Made by a program: the position numbers and the translations under genes | NCBI RefSeq assembly: GCF_014083945.1 | Contig: NZ_CP046444.1 | Location: 3,286,001-3,350,000 of the forward strand | Source of the DNA: Granulicella sp. 5B5 | Lineage (GTDB): Bacteria > Acidobacteriota > Terriglobia > Terriglobales > Acidobacteriaceae | Direction of reading: 5' to 3' | Length of the DNA: 64,000 nt | Shown here: positions 55,059 through 64,000 of the stretch, piece after piece | Numbering within the stretch: the stretch's first letter is position 1 | Layout: every line of letters begins with the position of its first letter | Notes under the pieces: generated by a model | The model's database searches: none | What the model was told of the DNA's origin: nothing | Seen by the model: only the letters and a program-made list of their open reading frames with translations

Positions 55059-58028
55059 ATGCCAAAGGCAATTCAAGGCGCAGCCATGCTCGGCGGAGCA
55101 CTGGCGATGGGCACTGCTGCGTTTTTTGATCCAACGCTGATTGCCAATCCGGTCTATGACGAGTTGATGTTCTCGCTGGCTGTAGGCGGTATTGGGATGG
55201 AGGCCGCAGCGATTGCCGGCGCTCTCATGACGAATCCTGGCATGAACATTACGACGCGGTCTCCAGCGTCGCCGCGGCAGTTCATTTATGGCATGCAGCG
55301 CGTGGGCGGTGTTGCCATCTACCGCTCTACTACCGGCAGTACGCATAACCAATACAACTATGTGATCGCGATTGCCAATCATGTTTGTTGGGGTATCGAT
55401 GCGCTCTATCTCGATGGGCGCAAGGTTTGGTTTGATACCTCGAGCGAAGGTTCGGAGGCTGGCCCTGGCGGAATCATATTCGGCGGCAGCGCCGATGGCA
55501 ATAATCACACTGGTCCCAACGGTGTGCAGTACAACTTCGGCGGCCTCGTCTATTGCCGTGCAAAATACGGCACGCAGGTCTCCGGCGATGTTATTGGCGA
55601 CCTCACGGCGAATGATCCCAATTGGGCTGCGAGCGCTAGCGGAAATCCCTATGTCGGCGGCTGCACCTATGTCTATCTCAAGGTAGAGTACAACCCCGGC
55701 ATGTTCCCGGCCGAGCCGCAAATCCGCTTCACGACCTATGGCAAGCCCATCTTCGATCCGCGCACCAGCACCACTGCTTACAGCAGCAATGCTGCGCTGG
55801 TCTGCGCGGACTGGGCCTCAGACTCTGTCAATGGACTCGGCCTTACTGTCAACCAAGCGCAGCTCATTGCGGCGGCGAATGTCTGCGATGAAGAGGTATA
55901 CAGCTCTGTCGCGGCTGCTTATGAATATCGCTATGCCTGCCACTACCACTTCGACAGCGTCACAGCACCCAGCGATGTCTATTCCACGTTGCTCCAGAGC
56001 ATGGGGGGGCGGCGCTCGCTTATCGGCGGACAGGAGTACATTGTCCCAGCTTATTGGCAGGGGCCGAGCTTCAACTGGGGTCCTGGTGATCTTACCTCTG
56101 CGGTCAATTGGGATTCTGTCGCTGCCTTCGCTGACAATGCGAACCGCATCACGGGAACGTATATTGCGCCTAACTATCCGTACAACGTTGCGGGTAATCT
56201 TTACGACAGCAACGGGTTTTTTGACGGAGAGATTCAGGACAACTTTCAGTTCGGCTTCACGCAGACGAGCTACCCGCAATATGCGCAAGACCCGCTACAC
56301 GGCTATGCTGCCGATCAATGGCTGAACGAAGATTCAGGCGTAATCGCGGCATGGACGAGCGGCGCCACCTTTGGACTCGGCGATACTGTGAGTTACACGC
56401 AGGTTGTCGCCGGCGTCAGTTTCGCCAGTGTGTGGCGGTCTATCTCCGCAGGAAATGTAGGCAATGCACCTGGTCCTACATCGGCCTTCTGGGTCAATGC
56501 AGCTGTTCCGCTGCCCATTGAGCTTGGGCTGCAATCAGTGCTAAGCATCTCCCAGGCGCAGCGTCTTGCGAAGATCGAATTGCTCCGGCGCCGATTCTGG
56601 GGACGCGGAACAATCGAGCTCGGATTGCAGGCCTTCGAGCAGCAGAACTTTGATGTATGCACGCTCACGCTCCCGCAGAATGGCTGGGCAGAAAAGACGC
56701 TTGAAGTCATTGGTTGCACCTTCCGTGTCATCTCGAAGGATGCAGACCCTGGGGCTGCGCCCACTGCGCCGGAGTATCGACTTACATTCTCAGTTGGCGA
56801 AACCGACTCAAGTGTCTACGCGGACTTTGGCACCGGCGAAGAGCAGACCATCTATGCTGTTCCTGCAATACCACAGCAGATCTCAAGCATCGTCGTTCCA
56901 CCTACCGCGATGGCTATCGAATCGGATGCTTCGACAGCCATCACCGCTCTGGATGGTAGCGTGCAGCCCCGCGCCAAGATTATATGGGACACGCCCGCCG
57001 ATGGTTTTGCCACGCAGATTGAGAGCCAGTATCGCGTCACAGGCACAAGCACATGGTTGGCTGGCCCCGTGGTCTCCATTGCGCTCAATCAACTCTTTAT
57101 CGCGGGTATTGTTGCTGGGGCCCAGTATGATTTTCAAATTCGAAGTCTACGTCCAAACGGGGCATCTTCGGTCTGGGTGCAGGTTCTCGCTGCGACTGCG
57201 GGCCTCACCATCAACTCGCAGACAGCGCTAGGTGAAGACCCGCAAGCGCTGCAGTCCTCATCATTCACCAATGGCACGTCGACGATCACCTGCCTGCCAT
57301 TCTCGGTGCTCATCGGCCAGATAGCGGTCTCGCTTTTCCCATCCGGGGCTGTCACGCTCACCAACGACGGCACACTTGGAGGCGCAGGTAGCACTCTTGC
57401 GCAGCAGACAACATACTACGTTTATTACAGCGATCCAACTGTCGCTGGCGGCAATGTCACGCCTATCGCGACCACAAATCGAGCAGACTTCCTCGGCAAA
57501 AACGGTCTCTTTCTCATCGGAGCCATTACTACTCCCTACGCTGGCAGTGGAGGCGGATCTCCAGTTTCGCGTTATGCGCCCAGTACGGCTACAGATAGCG
57601 GGAGCATCACTACGCTCAACGCTAGCTATGCGTATGACGGCAATAGCAGCACCTTTGCCAGCATCACGGGGTCTTATTCCTATCTCGATGGCGCCACGGG
57701 GCCAATTGGCGACTGCACCTTTAGCGGCTTTCCTGTTGGCAGTTCATCCTCTGATCGCACACTAAACATTCTTATAGGTGCACATATTGACGTAACCCAC
57801 GGCGCATCGGCGGGCTCTGTAGTTGTCAACGTCTACTTTGGCGCTACGAAGTCAACGCTTGCCACCTATACCGCAACTACAGTCGGCGCAACGCTCACGC
57901 AGGATGTTCCAGCAGGTACAGATATCAGTACTATCTCGGTCGAGGTCGTATCGTCACCGGGCAGCGGCGGCACATCTGGCGCTATCTCTACCGCGCAGGG
58001 GCAAGTCTCCGAGATATTCATTCAGTAA
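55059..58028 (+). CDS. Tail hub / central fibre protein (gpJ-like)
   Basis: 989 residues. The N-terminus has a hydrophobic region (IQGAAMLGGALAMGTAAFF; then FSLAVGGIGMEAAAIAGALM) followed by RSPASPRQFIYGMQRVGGVAIYRSTTGS and the conserved hub block CTYVYLKVEYNPGMFPAEPQIRFTTYGKPIFDPRT. A fibronectin-like region lies near 670-720, and a Gly/Ser-rich C-terminal receptor-binding part follows. It joins the tail tube to the host surface. Confidence 0.85.
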   Translation: MPKAIQGAAMLGGALAMGTAAFFDPTLIANPVYDELMFSLAVGGIGMEAAAIAGALMTNPGMNITTRSPASPRQFIYGMQRVGGVAIYRSTTGSTHNQYNYVIAIANHVCWGIDALYLDGRKVWFDTSSEGSEAGPGGIIFGGSADGNNHTGPNGVQYNFGGLVYCRAKYGTQVSGDVIGDLTANDPNWAASASGNPYVGGCTYVYLKVEYNPGMFPAEPQIRFTTYGKPIFDPRTSTTAYSSNAALVCADWASDSVNGLGLTVNQAQLIAAANVCDEEVYSSVAAAYEYRYACHYHFDSVTAPSDVYSTLLQSMGGRRSLIGGQEYIVPAYWQGPSFNWGPGDLTSAVNWDSVAAFADNANRITGTYIAPNYPYNVAGNLYDSNGFFDGEIQDNFQFGFTQTSYPQYAQDPLHGYAADQWLNEDSGVIAAWTSGATFGLGDTVSYTQVVAGVSFASVWRSISAGNVGNAPGPTSAFWVNAAVPLPIELGLQSVLSISQAQRLAKIELLRRRFWGRGTIELGLQAFEQQNFDVCTLTLPQNGWAEKTLEVIGCTFRVISKDADPGAAPTAPEYRLTFSVGETDSSVYADFGTGEEQTIYAVPAIPQQISSIVVPPTAMAIESDASTAITALDGSVQPRAKIIWDTPADGFATQIESQYRVTGTSTWLAGPVVSIALNQLFIAGIVAGAQYDFQIRSLRPNGASSVWVQVLAATAGLTINSQTALGEDPQALQSSSFTNGTSTITCLPFSVLIGQIAVSLFPSGAVTLTNDGTLGGAGSTLAQQTTYYVYYSDPTVAGGNVTPIATTNRADFLGKNGLFLIGAITTPYAGSGGGSPVSRYAPSTATDSGSITTLNASYAYDGNSSTFASITGSYSYLDGATGPIGDCTFSGFPVGSSSSDRTLNILIGAHIDVTHGASAGSVVVNVYFGATKSTLATYTATTVGATLTQDVPAGTDISTISVEVVSSPGSGGTSGAISTAQGQVSEIFIQ

Positions 58029-58062
58029 TACAACTTCAAAAAAAACCAAACAGGAGTCCATT

Positions 58063-60006
58063 ATGAACCGCTATCCGCGGCTGCTCAGTGCAGCTCTCGC
58101 CCTCGCATGTCTGTTCTGTCTCGGCCGTGCCGGGCTTGCGCAGACCACCACCATTACCGCCAGCAACCTCAAGATGGCTGGCGCCAAAATTACTACCGGC
58201 ACAGTCACCTTCACCCCAGTCAACACACTCAATATCGCCATCAGCTTTGCGGATGCAACGGGCTCGCAGAATGGTCCCACTGCATTCAGTTGCGCGATTG
58301 CGGATGGTGCCATCACCACCATGAACCAGCCGGATGGCACGACGAGCGGCACCTGCGCCATCCCTGATGCCACCCAGACGACTCCGGCAAACATCCTCTA
58401 TACGGTGCAGGTCTGCGATACCAGCACTGGCCGCACTACCAGCGGCAAATGCTACACCATGCAGCAGATCCCACAGATCAGCGGCGCAACATGGCCTCTT
58501 GACCATTATGGCTCACCAACATCGACCAGCTACTATCAGGGGCTCGTTGCTGCCAGCGGGGCAAGCGTGCCTGCCTCATGCCAAAGCGCCGCAATCTTCA
58601 CGCGTACCACTGATAGCTCAATGTGGAGTTGCGTGGGCGGAGTTTACGTGCAAGTGGGAACCACAGCAGTTACGCGCCCCTATGCTGACTCTAGCGCGAA
58701 TATCGCTACCACTGAGTTCGTTTCGGACAGTCTAGGTTTTGTGCCGCCTCGAGGCTCGACCGTCTATTATGTCGATTTTGGTGATTCGCGCGTCGCGGGT
58801 TCGGCGCTGCAGGCGGGCGATGCGCCGAGTGATTTTATCCAGTCCATGAGCCATTTCAGTGGTGGAAAAATCAATGTGATCAAGTTGGGCTATCCGGGCG
58901 AGACATCTTGCCAGATTTATGCAAATTATGCTGCCACGGCCCACGCCTATGCGGTGAATGGTACCACTCGTACCGTCGTCTACATCCACAACGCAATGGG
59001 CGTGAATGACATCCTACTTGGAAACACGGAAGCATCCGCATTTACTTGCATTCAGGAGGTCGTATCAGCAGAAAAAGCTGATGGTATGACGGTAATCCAG
59101 GATACTGTATACCCAGTAGCAACTGCACCAATTGCTCAAGCAGACGGTACTTTCGCCTACACGCCGACGTGGTATCCCTCATCGCCCGATGCGAGTTGCA
59201 TAACGCCAGTGCAGGGCTGGACTGCTTACGGCCCATTATTTGACCAGGTTATTGGCCAACTCAATAGTGACATTCGATTCGCAACATATACAACGGCTCC
59301 CGATTACATTATTGATTGGGCAGCACGCGTCACGGATATGTGGGACGTCCAATATACGTGCGAAGGTGTTCACACCACAGCCAAGCTGAATAGAGCATGG
59401 GCTCAATATGTCAACAACACCTTTGGCATAGGCACTTCTATCCAAGCTGGAGAGAGCGCGGTTCGAAGGGTTGCAGAGTTCGATTCGCTCTATATCGGCA
59501 CGCGGCAAGTTGTCGACAATCTTGGAGGAGGTAATTTCGGTTCCGTTTTGTTTACTTCGTTTCCAGCCACAGGGTTCCCGGACCATGGGAGCCTGGAAGG
59601 ATTTCAAAGCAATACCACCTATATTGATTCAATCGGCAATTGCCCCTCGGGAGCTAGTTGTATCGGCATATTTGATCTACGGCAAGCCGTGGAAGGCGAA
59701 GGTTCCAATTTCGATGCATTGAAGAGTGATAGCGCTGGAAATTGGACCGCATACGGCGGATTTACAGGGAGCTATTTCAATACATCTGGAGGCCGCAAAG
59801 GCACCTTCGTCTGCACCGCAGGTGGCACGATCACAATTGCCAATACGAAGGAACTTGCCACTTCGGATGTTATTATCTCCCTCAACGCGGCCGGCGGCAC
59901 TATTTCGACTCGACCAGCGATGAATTCGGTGACGCCAGGAGTGGGATTCTCGGTGCTGTGCGGTGCGGCTGACACAAGCACCTACAATTACGACATTCTG
60001 AACTAA
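58063..60006 (+). CDS. Tail fibre-like protein with signal peptide and SGNH hydrolase domain
   Basis: 647 residues from ATG 58063 (AGGAG upstream). It opens with a typical Sec signal peptide (LLSAALALACLFCLGRAGLAQ). Then comes a Thr/Ala-rich beta region, a fibre segment TRPYADSSANIATTEFV, and an SGNH-like domain from VYYVDFGDSRVAG (block I GDS) through ALGVNDI-like HNAMGVNDILLGN (block III) to the C-terminal beta part. The combination of fibre features and export signal is odd. It may de-esterify surface polysaccharide. Confidence 0.72.
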   Translation: MNRYPRLLSAALALACLFCLGRAGLAQTTTITASNLKMAGAKITTGTVTFTPVNTLNIAISFADATGSQNGPTAFSCAIADGAITTMNQPDGTTSGTCAIPDATQTTPANILYTVQVCDTSTGRTTSGKCYTMQQIPQISGATWPLDHYGSPTSTSYYQGLVAASGASVPASCQSAAIFTRTTDSSMWSCVGGVYVQVGTTAVTRPYADSSANIATTEFVSDSLGFVPPRGSTVYYVDFGDSRVAGSALQAGDAPSDFIQSMSHFSGGKINVIKLGYPGETSCQIYANYAATAHAYAVNGTTRTVVYIHNAMGVNDILLGNTEASAFTCIQEVVSAEKADGMTVIQDTVYPVATAPIAQADGTFAYTPTWYPSSPDASCITPVQGWTAYGPLFDQVIGQLNSDIRFATYTTAPDYIIDWAARVTDMWDVQYTCEGVHTTAKLNRAWAQYVNNTFGIGTSIQAGESAVRRVAEFDSLYIGTRQVVDNLGGGNFGSVLFTSFPATGFPDHGSLEGFQSNTTYIDSIGNCPSGASCIGIFDLRQAVEGEGSNFDALKSDSAGNWTAYGGFTGSYFNTSGGRKGTFVCTAGGTITIANTKELATSDVIISLNAAGGTISTRPAMNSVTPGVGFSVLCGAADTSTYNYDILN

Positions 60007-60070
60007 GCTCGAAACGATTAGCCAAAGTGGAAAGGAGGTCGCGGAGAATCGCCAGAGCGCCCCGAAGACA

Positions 60071-60102
60071 ACCCCGTCTAGCAGATCACCGCTAGGCGGG
60101 GT
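60071..60102. terminator. Bidirectional hairpin between fibre and integrase genes
   Basis: A 12-bp stem ACCCCGTCTAGC / GCTAGGCGGGGT (one G-U pair) with an 8-nt loop overlaps the integrase stop codon. It separates convergent genes. T-runs are lacking on both sides, so its strength is uncertain. Confidence 0.55.
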
Positions 60103-61276
60103 ATTCGGCTAACTTATCCAGGTAATCGGCCCACTCCTGCATCATCTTTTTCCTTGTCGTCAGATGCTTTGTTCGGTTGTAGGCACTGCCGTTGGAGTCC
60201 TTCACCTCATGCGCCAACTGCAATTCAATCACCTCGGGTCGATAGTGTAGTTCTTCCTCGATCAACGTACGCGCAGTCGCGCGCAGACCGTGCCCGGTAA
60301 GTTCGTCGGCGGGGATTCCCATGCGTCGCATCGCCGCGAGCACGGCGTTGTCGCTCATTGGTCGTATAACTGAGCGCTGGCCAGGAAAGACGTTCAAGCC
60401 GCGGCCCGTCAGTTTGTGTAGATCGCGCAGGATGGTTACGGCTTGTGATGCAAGTGGAACAATATGCGGCTTCTTCGTCTTGCTGGAGATGTATCGCCAT
60501 TCAGCATTGTCGAGCTGAATGTCTGCCCACCGCGCCTTGCGCAGCTCGCCGGGCCGCGCGAACAGCATCGGTGCAAGTTTGAGTGCGGCTTTGACCGCCG
60601 GCGTCCCTTTATAGTTATTCATCATCCGCAGATGGGCGGCGAATTCCTCCGGTTCGGTAGGCGCAGCAAAGTGCCCAGATTTGTATGACGGCAGCGACCC
60701 GCGCAGGTCCGCAACGATATTATGCTTCGCGCGGCCGGTGGCGACGGCATAGCGATAAATCTGCCCGATGACCTGCAGGGTTCGGTGTGCGCGCTCAAGA
60801 GCTCGCTCTTTCACGCGCCGGACTGTGATCAGCACCTCGGGCGCTGTAATCTCCGCGATCGGGCGCGGACCCAGATGTGGGAAGACGTCATTGGCAAGCA
60901 GGCTCTGCTGCCGTTTGAAGTGTCCATGCGCCCACCCCGGCTTCTGTTCGGCTAGCCACTCCCTGCCGATGGCCTCGAAGGTATCTGCGGCGCTGAGCTC
61001 TCTAGCGGCTGTCAGAACCCTGCGCTCCATTCCAGGGTCCCGACCCTCACGCAGCACCTTGCGTGCATCGCTAACGGAATCCCTGGCATCGCGCAAACCC
61101 ATGTCTGGATATTTGCCCAATGTAAGACTCTTCTCTTTCTTTCGAAAGCGATATTTCATCCGCCAACTCTTCGTGCCAGTGGGGAGAACCTCGAGATAGA
61201 GTCCGAAGGTATCATGAAGCCGACGCTTCTTTGCGGCAGGCTTTGCAGAGCGAATAAGGACGTCGGTCAAGGGCAT
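60092..61276 (-). CDS. Tyrosine-type integrase (P4-like, DUF4102 N-terminus)
   Basis: 394 residues from ATG 61276; the family's usual opening (PLTDVLIRSAKPAAKKRRLHDTFGLYLEVLPTGTKSWRMKYRF) begins here, so the longer frame to 61318 is not used. Catalytic residues seen: R241 in ARPGELR, H329 and R332 in GHGLRATA, H356 in LAHE, Y366 in AYNRTKH. It lies 158 bases from the tRNA it targets and mediates integration and excision. Confidence 0.95.
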   Translation of the reverse strand: MPLTDVLIRSAKPAAKKRRLHDTFGLYLEVLPTGTKSWRMKYRFRKKEKSLTLGKYPDMGLRDARDSVSDARKVLREGRDPGMERRVLTAARELSAADTFEAIGREWLAEQKPGWAHGHFKRQQSLLANDVFPHLGPRPIAEITAPEVLITVRRVKERALERAHRTLQVIGQIYRYAVATGRAKHNIVADLRGSLPSYKSGHFAAPTEPEEFAAHLRMMNNYKGTPAVKAALKLAPMLFARPGELRKARWADIQLDNAEWRYISSKTKKPHIVPLASQAVTILRDLHKLTGRGLNVFPGQRSVIRPMSDNAVLAAMRRMGIPADELTGHGLRATARTLIEEELHYRPEVIELQLAHEVKDSNGSAYNRTKHLTTRKKMMQEWADYLDKLAEYPA

Positions 61277-61434
61277 CTTTGGGGGTATGGCTCGATTCGG
61301 GGAAGTTGATACCCCCAATCATCCCCCCATTTTTATGGAGCCGTCAAGAGATGTACTGAGACAAATTGAGCGCAGCATACATACAACACGCAATCCTTTG
61401 GAGAAATTGCACGATACACCCCGGGAGGTTGTGC

Positions 61435-61457
61435 TGGTAGGCGAGACAGGGATCGAA
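61435..61457. repeat. att copy in tRNA-Arg 3' end
   Basis: 23 bases identical to 21577-21599. They span the T-arm 3' side, acceptor 3' strand and CCA of the tRNA, the common target of tyrosine integrases. Confidence 0.9.
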
Positions 61458-61511
61458 CCTGTAACCCCCGACTTAGAAGGTCGGTGCTCTATCCAATTGA
61501 GCTACTCGCCC
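61435..61511 (-). tRNA. tRNA-Arg (anticodon TCT)
   Basis: 77 bases with CCA encoded. Acceptor GGGCGAG pairs with CTCGCCT (first pair G-U). The anticodon stem CCGAC/GTCGG encloses loop CTTCTAA with anticodon TCT. The T arm GGTTCGATCC is standard. Its last 23 bases are the att core, so integration rebuilt an intact tRNA. Confidence 0.95.
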
Positions 61512-61523
61512 GTTTGTTGATGC

Positions 61524-62192
61524 CTAGCGTTCGCCGGGCTGGCGGGTGCGGGGCGGGTAGGCCTCCGCTGCATCGATTGTAGCGGAGCCGCGCTGCGGTT
61601 CAAGCTCTTTGCTGCGCAACAGGGCTACGATGTCGTCAAGTGCCAACTCCCAGCGGCGATGCGCGATCTCGGGTTCCGGGCCGACGGCGGTGACGTAGAG
61701 CGTGACGCTGAAGCCTTCGAGCGGACCGTTGAGGTCAAGCAGGGCAGGGCGCAGTACGCACTCCAGCGCGGCTTCTTCGTGCGACAGCTTTTGCGCGCGG
61801 CGCATGATGCGATCAAGGCGGTCCTGCTGCTGGTGGGCGGAGGCGAAGACGCTGCGCTCGCGCCAGAGCAGGTCGATGTAGCTGGCAAAACCGCAGGCGA
61901 CATCGGACTCGTCGATCAGCAGCTCAAGGCGAAGGGCTTCAAGAGCCTCTGCATCCGCCTGCGAGTTGAGGGACCAGGCATCGCACTTGGCGGTGAGGAA
62001 GGGAGAGCGCGTGGCGTTGAGCGAACGCAGTGCGCGGCCGAGTGCGGGATGGCGCTCGGCTTCGGAGATCTCGGCGATGTCGTAGGGCTCGGCGCGGAGA
62101 TCGACAAAGTGCGCGCCGCTCTCAGCGTCGGACCAGGGAACGATCAGCGTGGGAGCATCGGCCGAGCACTCGGCTGTCCAGTCAGAGAGCAT
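61524..62192 (-). CDS. Conserved hypothetical host protein
   Basis: 222 residues, acidic, mixed alpha/beta. Sequence runs LIVPWSDAESGAHFVDLRAEPYDIAEISEAERHPALGRALRSLNATRSPFLTAKCDAW, then LLIDESDVACGFASYIDLLW and a possible strand block SVTLYVTAVGPEPEIAHRRWELALDDIVALL. No domain recognised. It is the first host gene past the prophage and the tRNA. Confidence 0.6.
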   Translation of the reverse strand: MLSDWTAECSADAPTLIVPWSDAESGAHFVDLRAEPYDIAEISEAERHPALGRALRSLNATRSPFLTAKCDAWSLNSQADAEALEALRLELLIDESDVACGFASYIDLLWRERSVFASAHQQQDRLDRIMRRAQKLSHEEAALECVLRPALLDLNGPLEGFSVTLYVTAVGPEPEIAHRRWELALDDIVALLRSKELEPQRGSATIDAAEAYPPRTRQPGER

Positions 62193-62251
62193 CTACTTAG
62201 GATAACGGGTTTGGCGAGTAGGCGCAGCTTTGACCTATCGAGCAGGTAGGC

Positions 62252-63298
62252 CTAGACGGCGTGATCGAAGATAAAGCGGAGCGCGGTATGTTCGGCCCAG
62301 TAGCCGTCGTTGTGGGTGGCGGGGTCGGGTGTGGCGAGGAAGGCGCAGTGGCCGCCGTGCCCGGTTTCCAGCCAGGTGATGTGCGGGTTGGCTTCGATGA
62401 GCGAGCGCGTCTCGGGTGTGAAGCGGATGAAGGGGTCGTCGTTGGCGTGAATGATCAACGTGGGCACGGCGATGGACGGGAGCACGCGGGCGGAGGCGGC
62501 GCGGTAGTAGTAGTCGTCGGCTGAACGGAAGCCGGAGTAGAGCGCGGTGATGCGGTGGTCGAAGTCGCGCAGAGTGGCGATGCCGTAGGCCATCTGTGGA
62601 TCGTAGGCACGAGGGAAGAGCATGGCCTTGCGACGAAAGCGCTTGAGCAGCGCGCGCAGGAACCTGCGCTCGTAGAAGCGGTTCTGCTTCTCGTGCAGGG
62701 CGTCGGCCGAGGCGGCGAGATCGACTGCGGGTGAGACACCGACGACGGCGCGCAGTTGCGGCACGGATGCGCCGGCCTCGCCCGCGTACTTGAGCATGAG
62801 GTTGCCGCCCATGGAGTAGCCGATGAGCGAGATGTGGTTGAGCCCCATCGTTTCCGTGCAAAAGCGCACCACGGCGGCGACGTCGCCGGAGAGCCCGGAG
62901 TGGTAAAGAGTGGGTGTGCGTGCGGCCATCTCGTACTTATGGCCGCCGCAGTTGCGCATGTTCATGCGGACGACGTTGGCTCCCGCAGTCCAGAGCTTGT
63001 TGGCGTTGCCGATGACATACTGCGAGCGCGAGGAGCCTTCAAGGCCATGCAGCAGGATGACAGTGGGACGGTCGACGCGGACGGCCTCGGGCTGCCAGTG
63101 GCACTCGCAGAGGATTTCGGTGGAGATCTGATGATGGTGCGCCGGTGTGACTTCGATGATTTCGGCCACGGGCTCGGGCAATGTGTTGGTTCGCGGGAGG
63201 AAGTTACCGGCGATCGTCTGCAGATGGCCGTTGGTGAGCCATTTGCGCGGCTGAAACGGTGGGTAGCCTGCGGGCCAGGCGTGGGGAGTCGACGACAT
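62252..63298 (-). CDS. YheT-like alpha/beta hydrolase
   Basis: 348 residues. The start (FQPRKWLTNGHLQTIAGNFLPR) is typical of the YheT/EMB8 (AB-hydrolase 4) group. Oxyanion region VILLHGLEGSSRSQYV, nucleophile elbow GYSMGGN, acid in HANDDPFI and histidine in TGHGGHCAF complete the triad. Substrate unknown, perhaps esters. Its start overlaps the upstream DUF72 gene stop by 1 nt (ATGA type). Confidence 0.87.
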   Translation of the reverse strand: MSSTPHAWPAGYPPFQPRKWLTNGHLQTIAGNFLPRTNTLPEPVAEIIEVTPAHHHQISTEILCECHWQPEAVRVDRPTVILLHGLEGSSRSQYVIGNANKLWTAGANVVRMNMRNCGGHKYEMAARTPTLYHSGLSGDVAAVVRFCTETMGLNHISLIGYSMGGNLMLKYAGEAGASVPQLRAVVGVSPAVDLAASADALHEKQNRFYERRFLRALLKRFRRKAMLFPRAYDPQMAYGIATLRDFDHRITALYSGFRSADDYYYRAASARVLPSIAVPTLIIHANDDPFIRFTPETRSLIEANPHITWLETGHGGHCAFLATPDPATHNDGYWAEHTALRFIFDHAV

Positions 63299-63999
63299 CA
63301 GCGCGCACCTGCTTTGCGGGCTGCGTCGAGCAGGGCCGTGGCGTTGAGTGCGCCGGTTGGTTCGTCCTCATGCTTGAAGTAGGCGTAGACCTCCGCGTCT
63401 TTGGCGAGAGCTGTGAACTTTTTTGCGAAGGCTTTGAGCTCGGCAGGAGTATAGCCGCCGTCGCGACGCAGACGGTAGCAGTGGAAGTCGGCGGTGGAGA
63501 CGTCGGGAGTTGCGAGGTCGTCACTCTCTGCGATGCACAAGGCCGCGTTATGACGGCGAAGCACGGAGTAGGTGGCTTCGCTGAACCATGTTGCGTGGCG
63601 GAACTCGAAGGCGATGCGGGCAGATTTCGCGGCGAGGGCAGGCAGGCGCAGGAAGGCGTCGAGGCGATCGGTGTCGGCGGCGAAGTTGGGCGGGAGCTGA
63701 AAGAGCAGCGGGCCGAGTTTGCCTGCGGCCTTCGCAGGAGCGAGCGAGGCCAGGAACTCGGCGACGGTGTCCTGGCTTTCGCGCAGACGTTGAAAGTGCG
63801 TGATGCGCTGCGGTGCTTTGAAGGCAAAGCGGAAGGTGGCGGGGACCGACTCGATCCAGCCCTCAAGCTGTTTGGCAGTTGGCAGGGATCGGAAGGTGTA
63901 GTTGACCTCGACCGAGGTGAGGCGTGACGCGTAGTAGCCGAGGAAGGCGCGTGCGGGTGTGCCCGCGGGGTAAAACTCCGGCTTCCAGGTAGGATAGGC
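63298..63999 (-). CDS. DUF72-family protein, 5' end outside window
   Basis: 234 codons are present; the frame is open to the window edge, so the N-terminus is missing and GTG 63564 is internal. DUF72 features: ASRLTSVEVNYTFR, FAFKAPQRITH, LGPLLFQLPPNF, FEFRHATWFSEATYSVLRRHNAALCIAES and VYAYFKHEDEP. TIM-barrel fold of unknown function. It overlaps and probably is co-translated with the hydrolase gene. Confidence 0.85.
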   Translation of the reverse strand, partial: AYPTWKPEFYPAGTPARAFLGYYASRLTSVEVNYTFRSLPTAKQLEGWIESVPATFRFAFKAPQRITHFQRLRESQDTVAEFLASLAPAKAAGKLGPLLFQLPPNFAADTDRLDAFLRLPALAAKSARIAFEFRHATWFSEATYSVLRRHNAALCIAESDDLATPDVSTADFHCYRLRRDGGYTPAELKAFAKKFTALAKDAEVYAYFKHEDEPTGALNATALLDAARKAGAR

Positions 64000-64000
64000 C

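Larger units (their letters stand above)
21577..61457. mobile_element. Complete siphovirus-type prophage in tRNA-Arg(TCT)
   Basis: A 23-bp perfect direct repeat, equal to the 3' end of the tRNA, is found at 21577-21599 and 61435-61457. Between them lie the integrase, immunity, early, replication, lysis, packaging, head, tail and fibre genes in one coherent order. The element is about 39.86 kb without one att copy. Before integration the sensor kinase gene would have converged on the tRNA gene. Head genes are HK97-type and the tail has a tape measure of 890 residues, so the virion is probably a long-tailed siphovirus. Confidence 0.93.

Noticed and set aside
56566-57765. Plus-strand Ser/Arg-rich frames inside the tail hub gene
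   Set aside because: Out-of-frame shadows of the 989-residue hub protein; biased composition and no starts with ribosome sites.

Overview
The window is a high-GC stretch of a bacterial chromosome carrying one complete integrated siphovirus-type prophage. The flanking host genes suggest a member of the Acidobacteriota (Terriglobus/Edaphobacter/Granulicella-like): a very large TonB-dependent receptor with an N-terminal carboxypeptidase-regulatory-like domain, a GH57 branching enzyme, a FNR-like regulator among universal stress proteins, and BON and YtxH/DUF948 proteins. The assignment comes from gene content only, not from a 16S sequence.

Host left flank (1-21,576): a 5'-truncated Ppx/GppA phosphatase and convergent sixA; a methyltransferase with a polytopic membrane protein; a GH57 alpha-glucan branching enzyme; a BON lipoprotein-like protein; YtxH and DUF948 small envelope proteins; an AlaC-type aminotransferase; mnmA; an MFS transporter; a stress cluster (tandem USP, Crp/Fnr regulator, tandem USP) with a shared 16-bp CRP-like palindrome upstream of each gene; a histidine acid phosphatase behind a TonB receptor; and a divergent OmpR-type response regulator and sensor kinase.

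Prophage (about 21,577-61,457; 39.9 kb), inserted in the 3' end of tRNA-Arg(TCT). A 23-bp direct repeat marks both ends and the tyrosine integrase lies next to the tRNA. Order: a leftward AlpA operon (21.6-22.5 kb); a HIRAN membrane protein; an immunity region with divergent XRE and CI-like genes, two promoters and paired 15-bp operators (23.4-24.25 kb); a rightward early operon of small coupled genes (24.2-31.5 kb) that includes XRE proteins, an HD phosphohydrolase, a stand-alone FtsK-gamma protein and a protein with 34 uninterrupted Cys-x-x triplets; a C5 cytosine methyltransferase; an initiator-like gene containing four 22-bp-spaced iterons (candidate origin); a repeat-rich intergenic region; a lysis module with a lambda R-type endolysin and candidate holins; HNH; small and large terminase; portal; S49 head protease; HK97-type capsid; head-tail joining genes; major tail protein; a G/GT tail chaperone pair with a likely -1 frameshift; a secreted-protein moron; tape measure; baseplate and hub genes; and a signal-peptide-bearing SGNH tail fibre-like protein. 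All recognised structural genes look intact, so the prophage may be functional. One clear decayed gene, a DUF5131 stub, lies in the early region.

Host right flank (61,435-64,000): tRNA-Arg, a conserved hypothetical, a YheT-like alpha/beta hydrolase and a 5'-truncated DUF72 protein.

All family assignments come from reading motifs; no database search was run.
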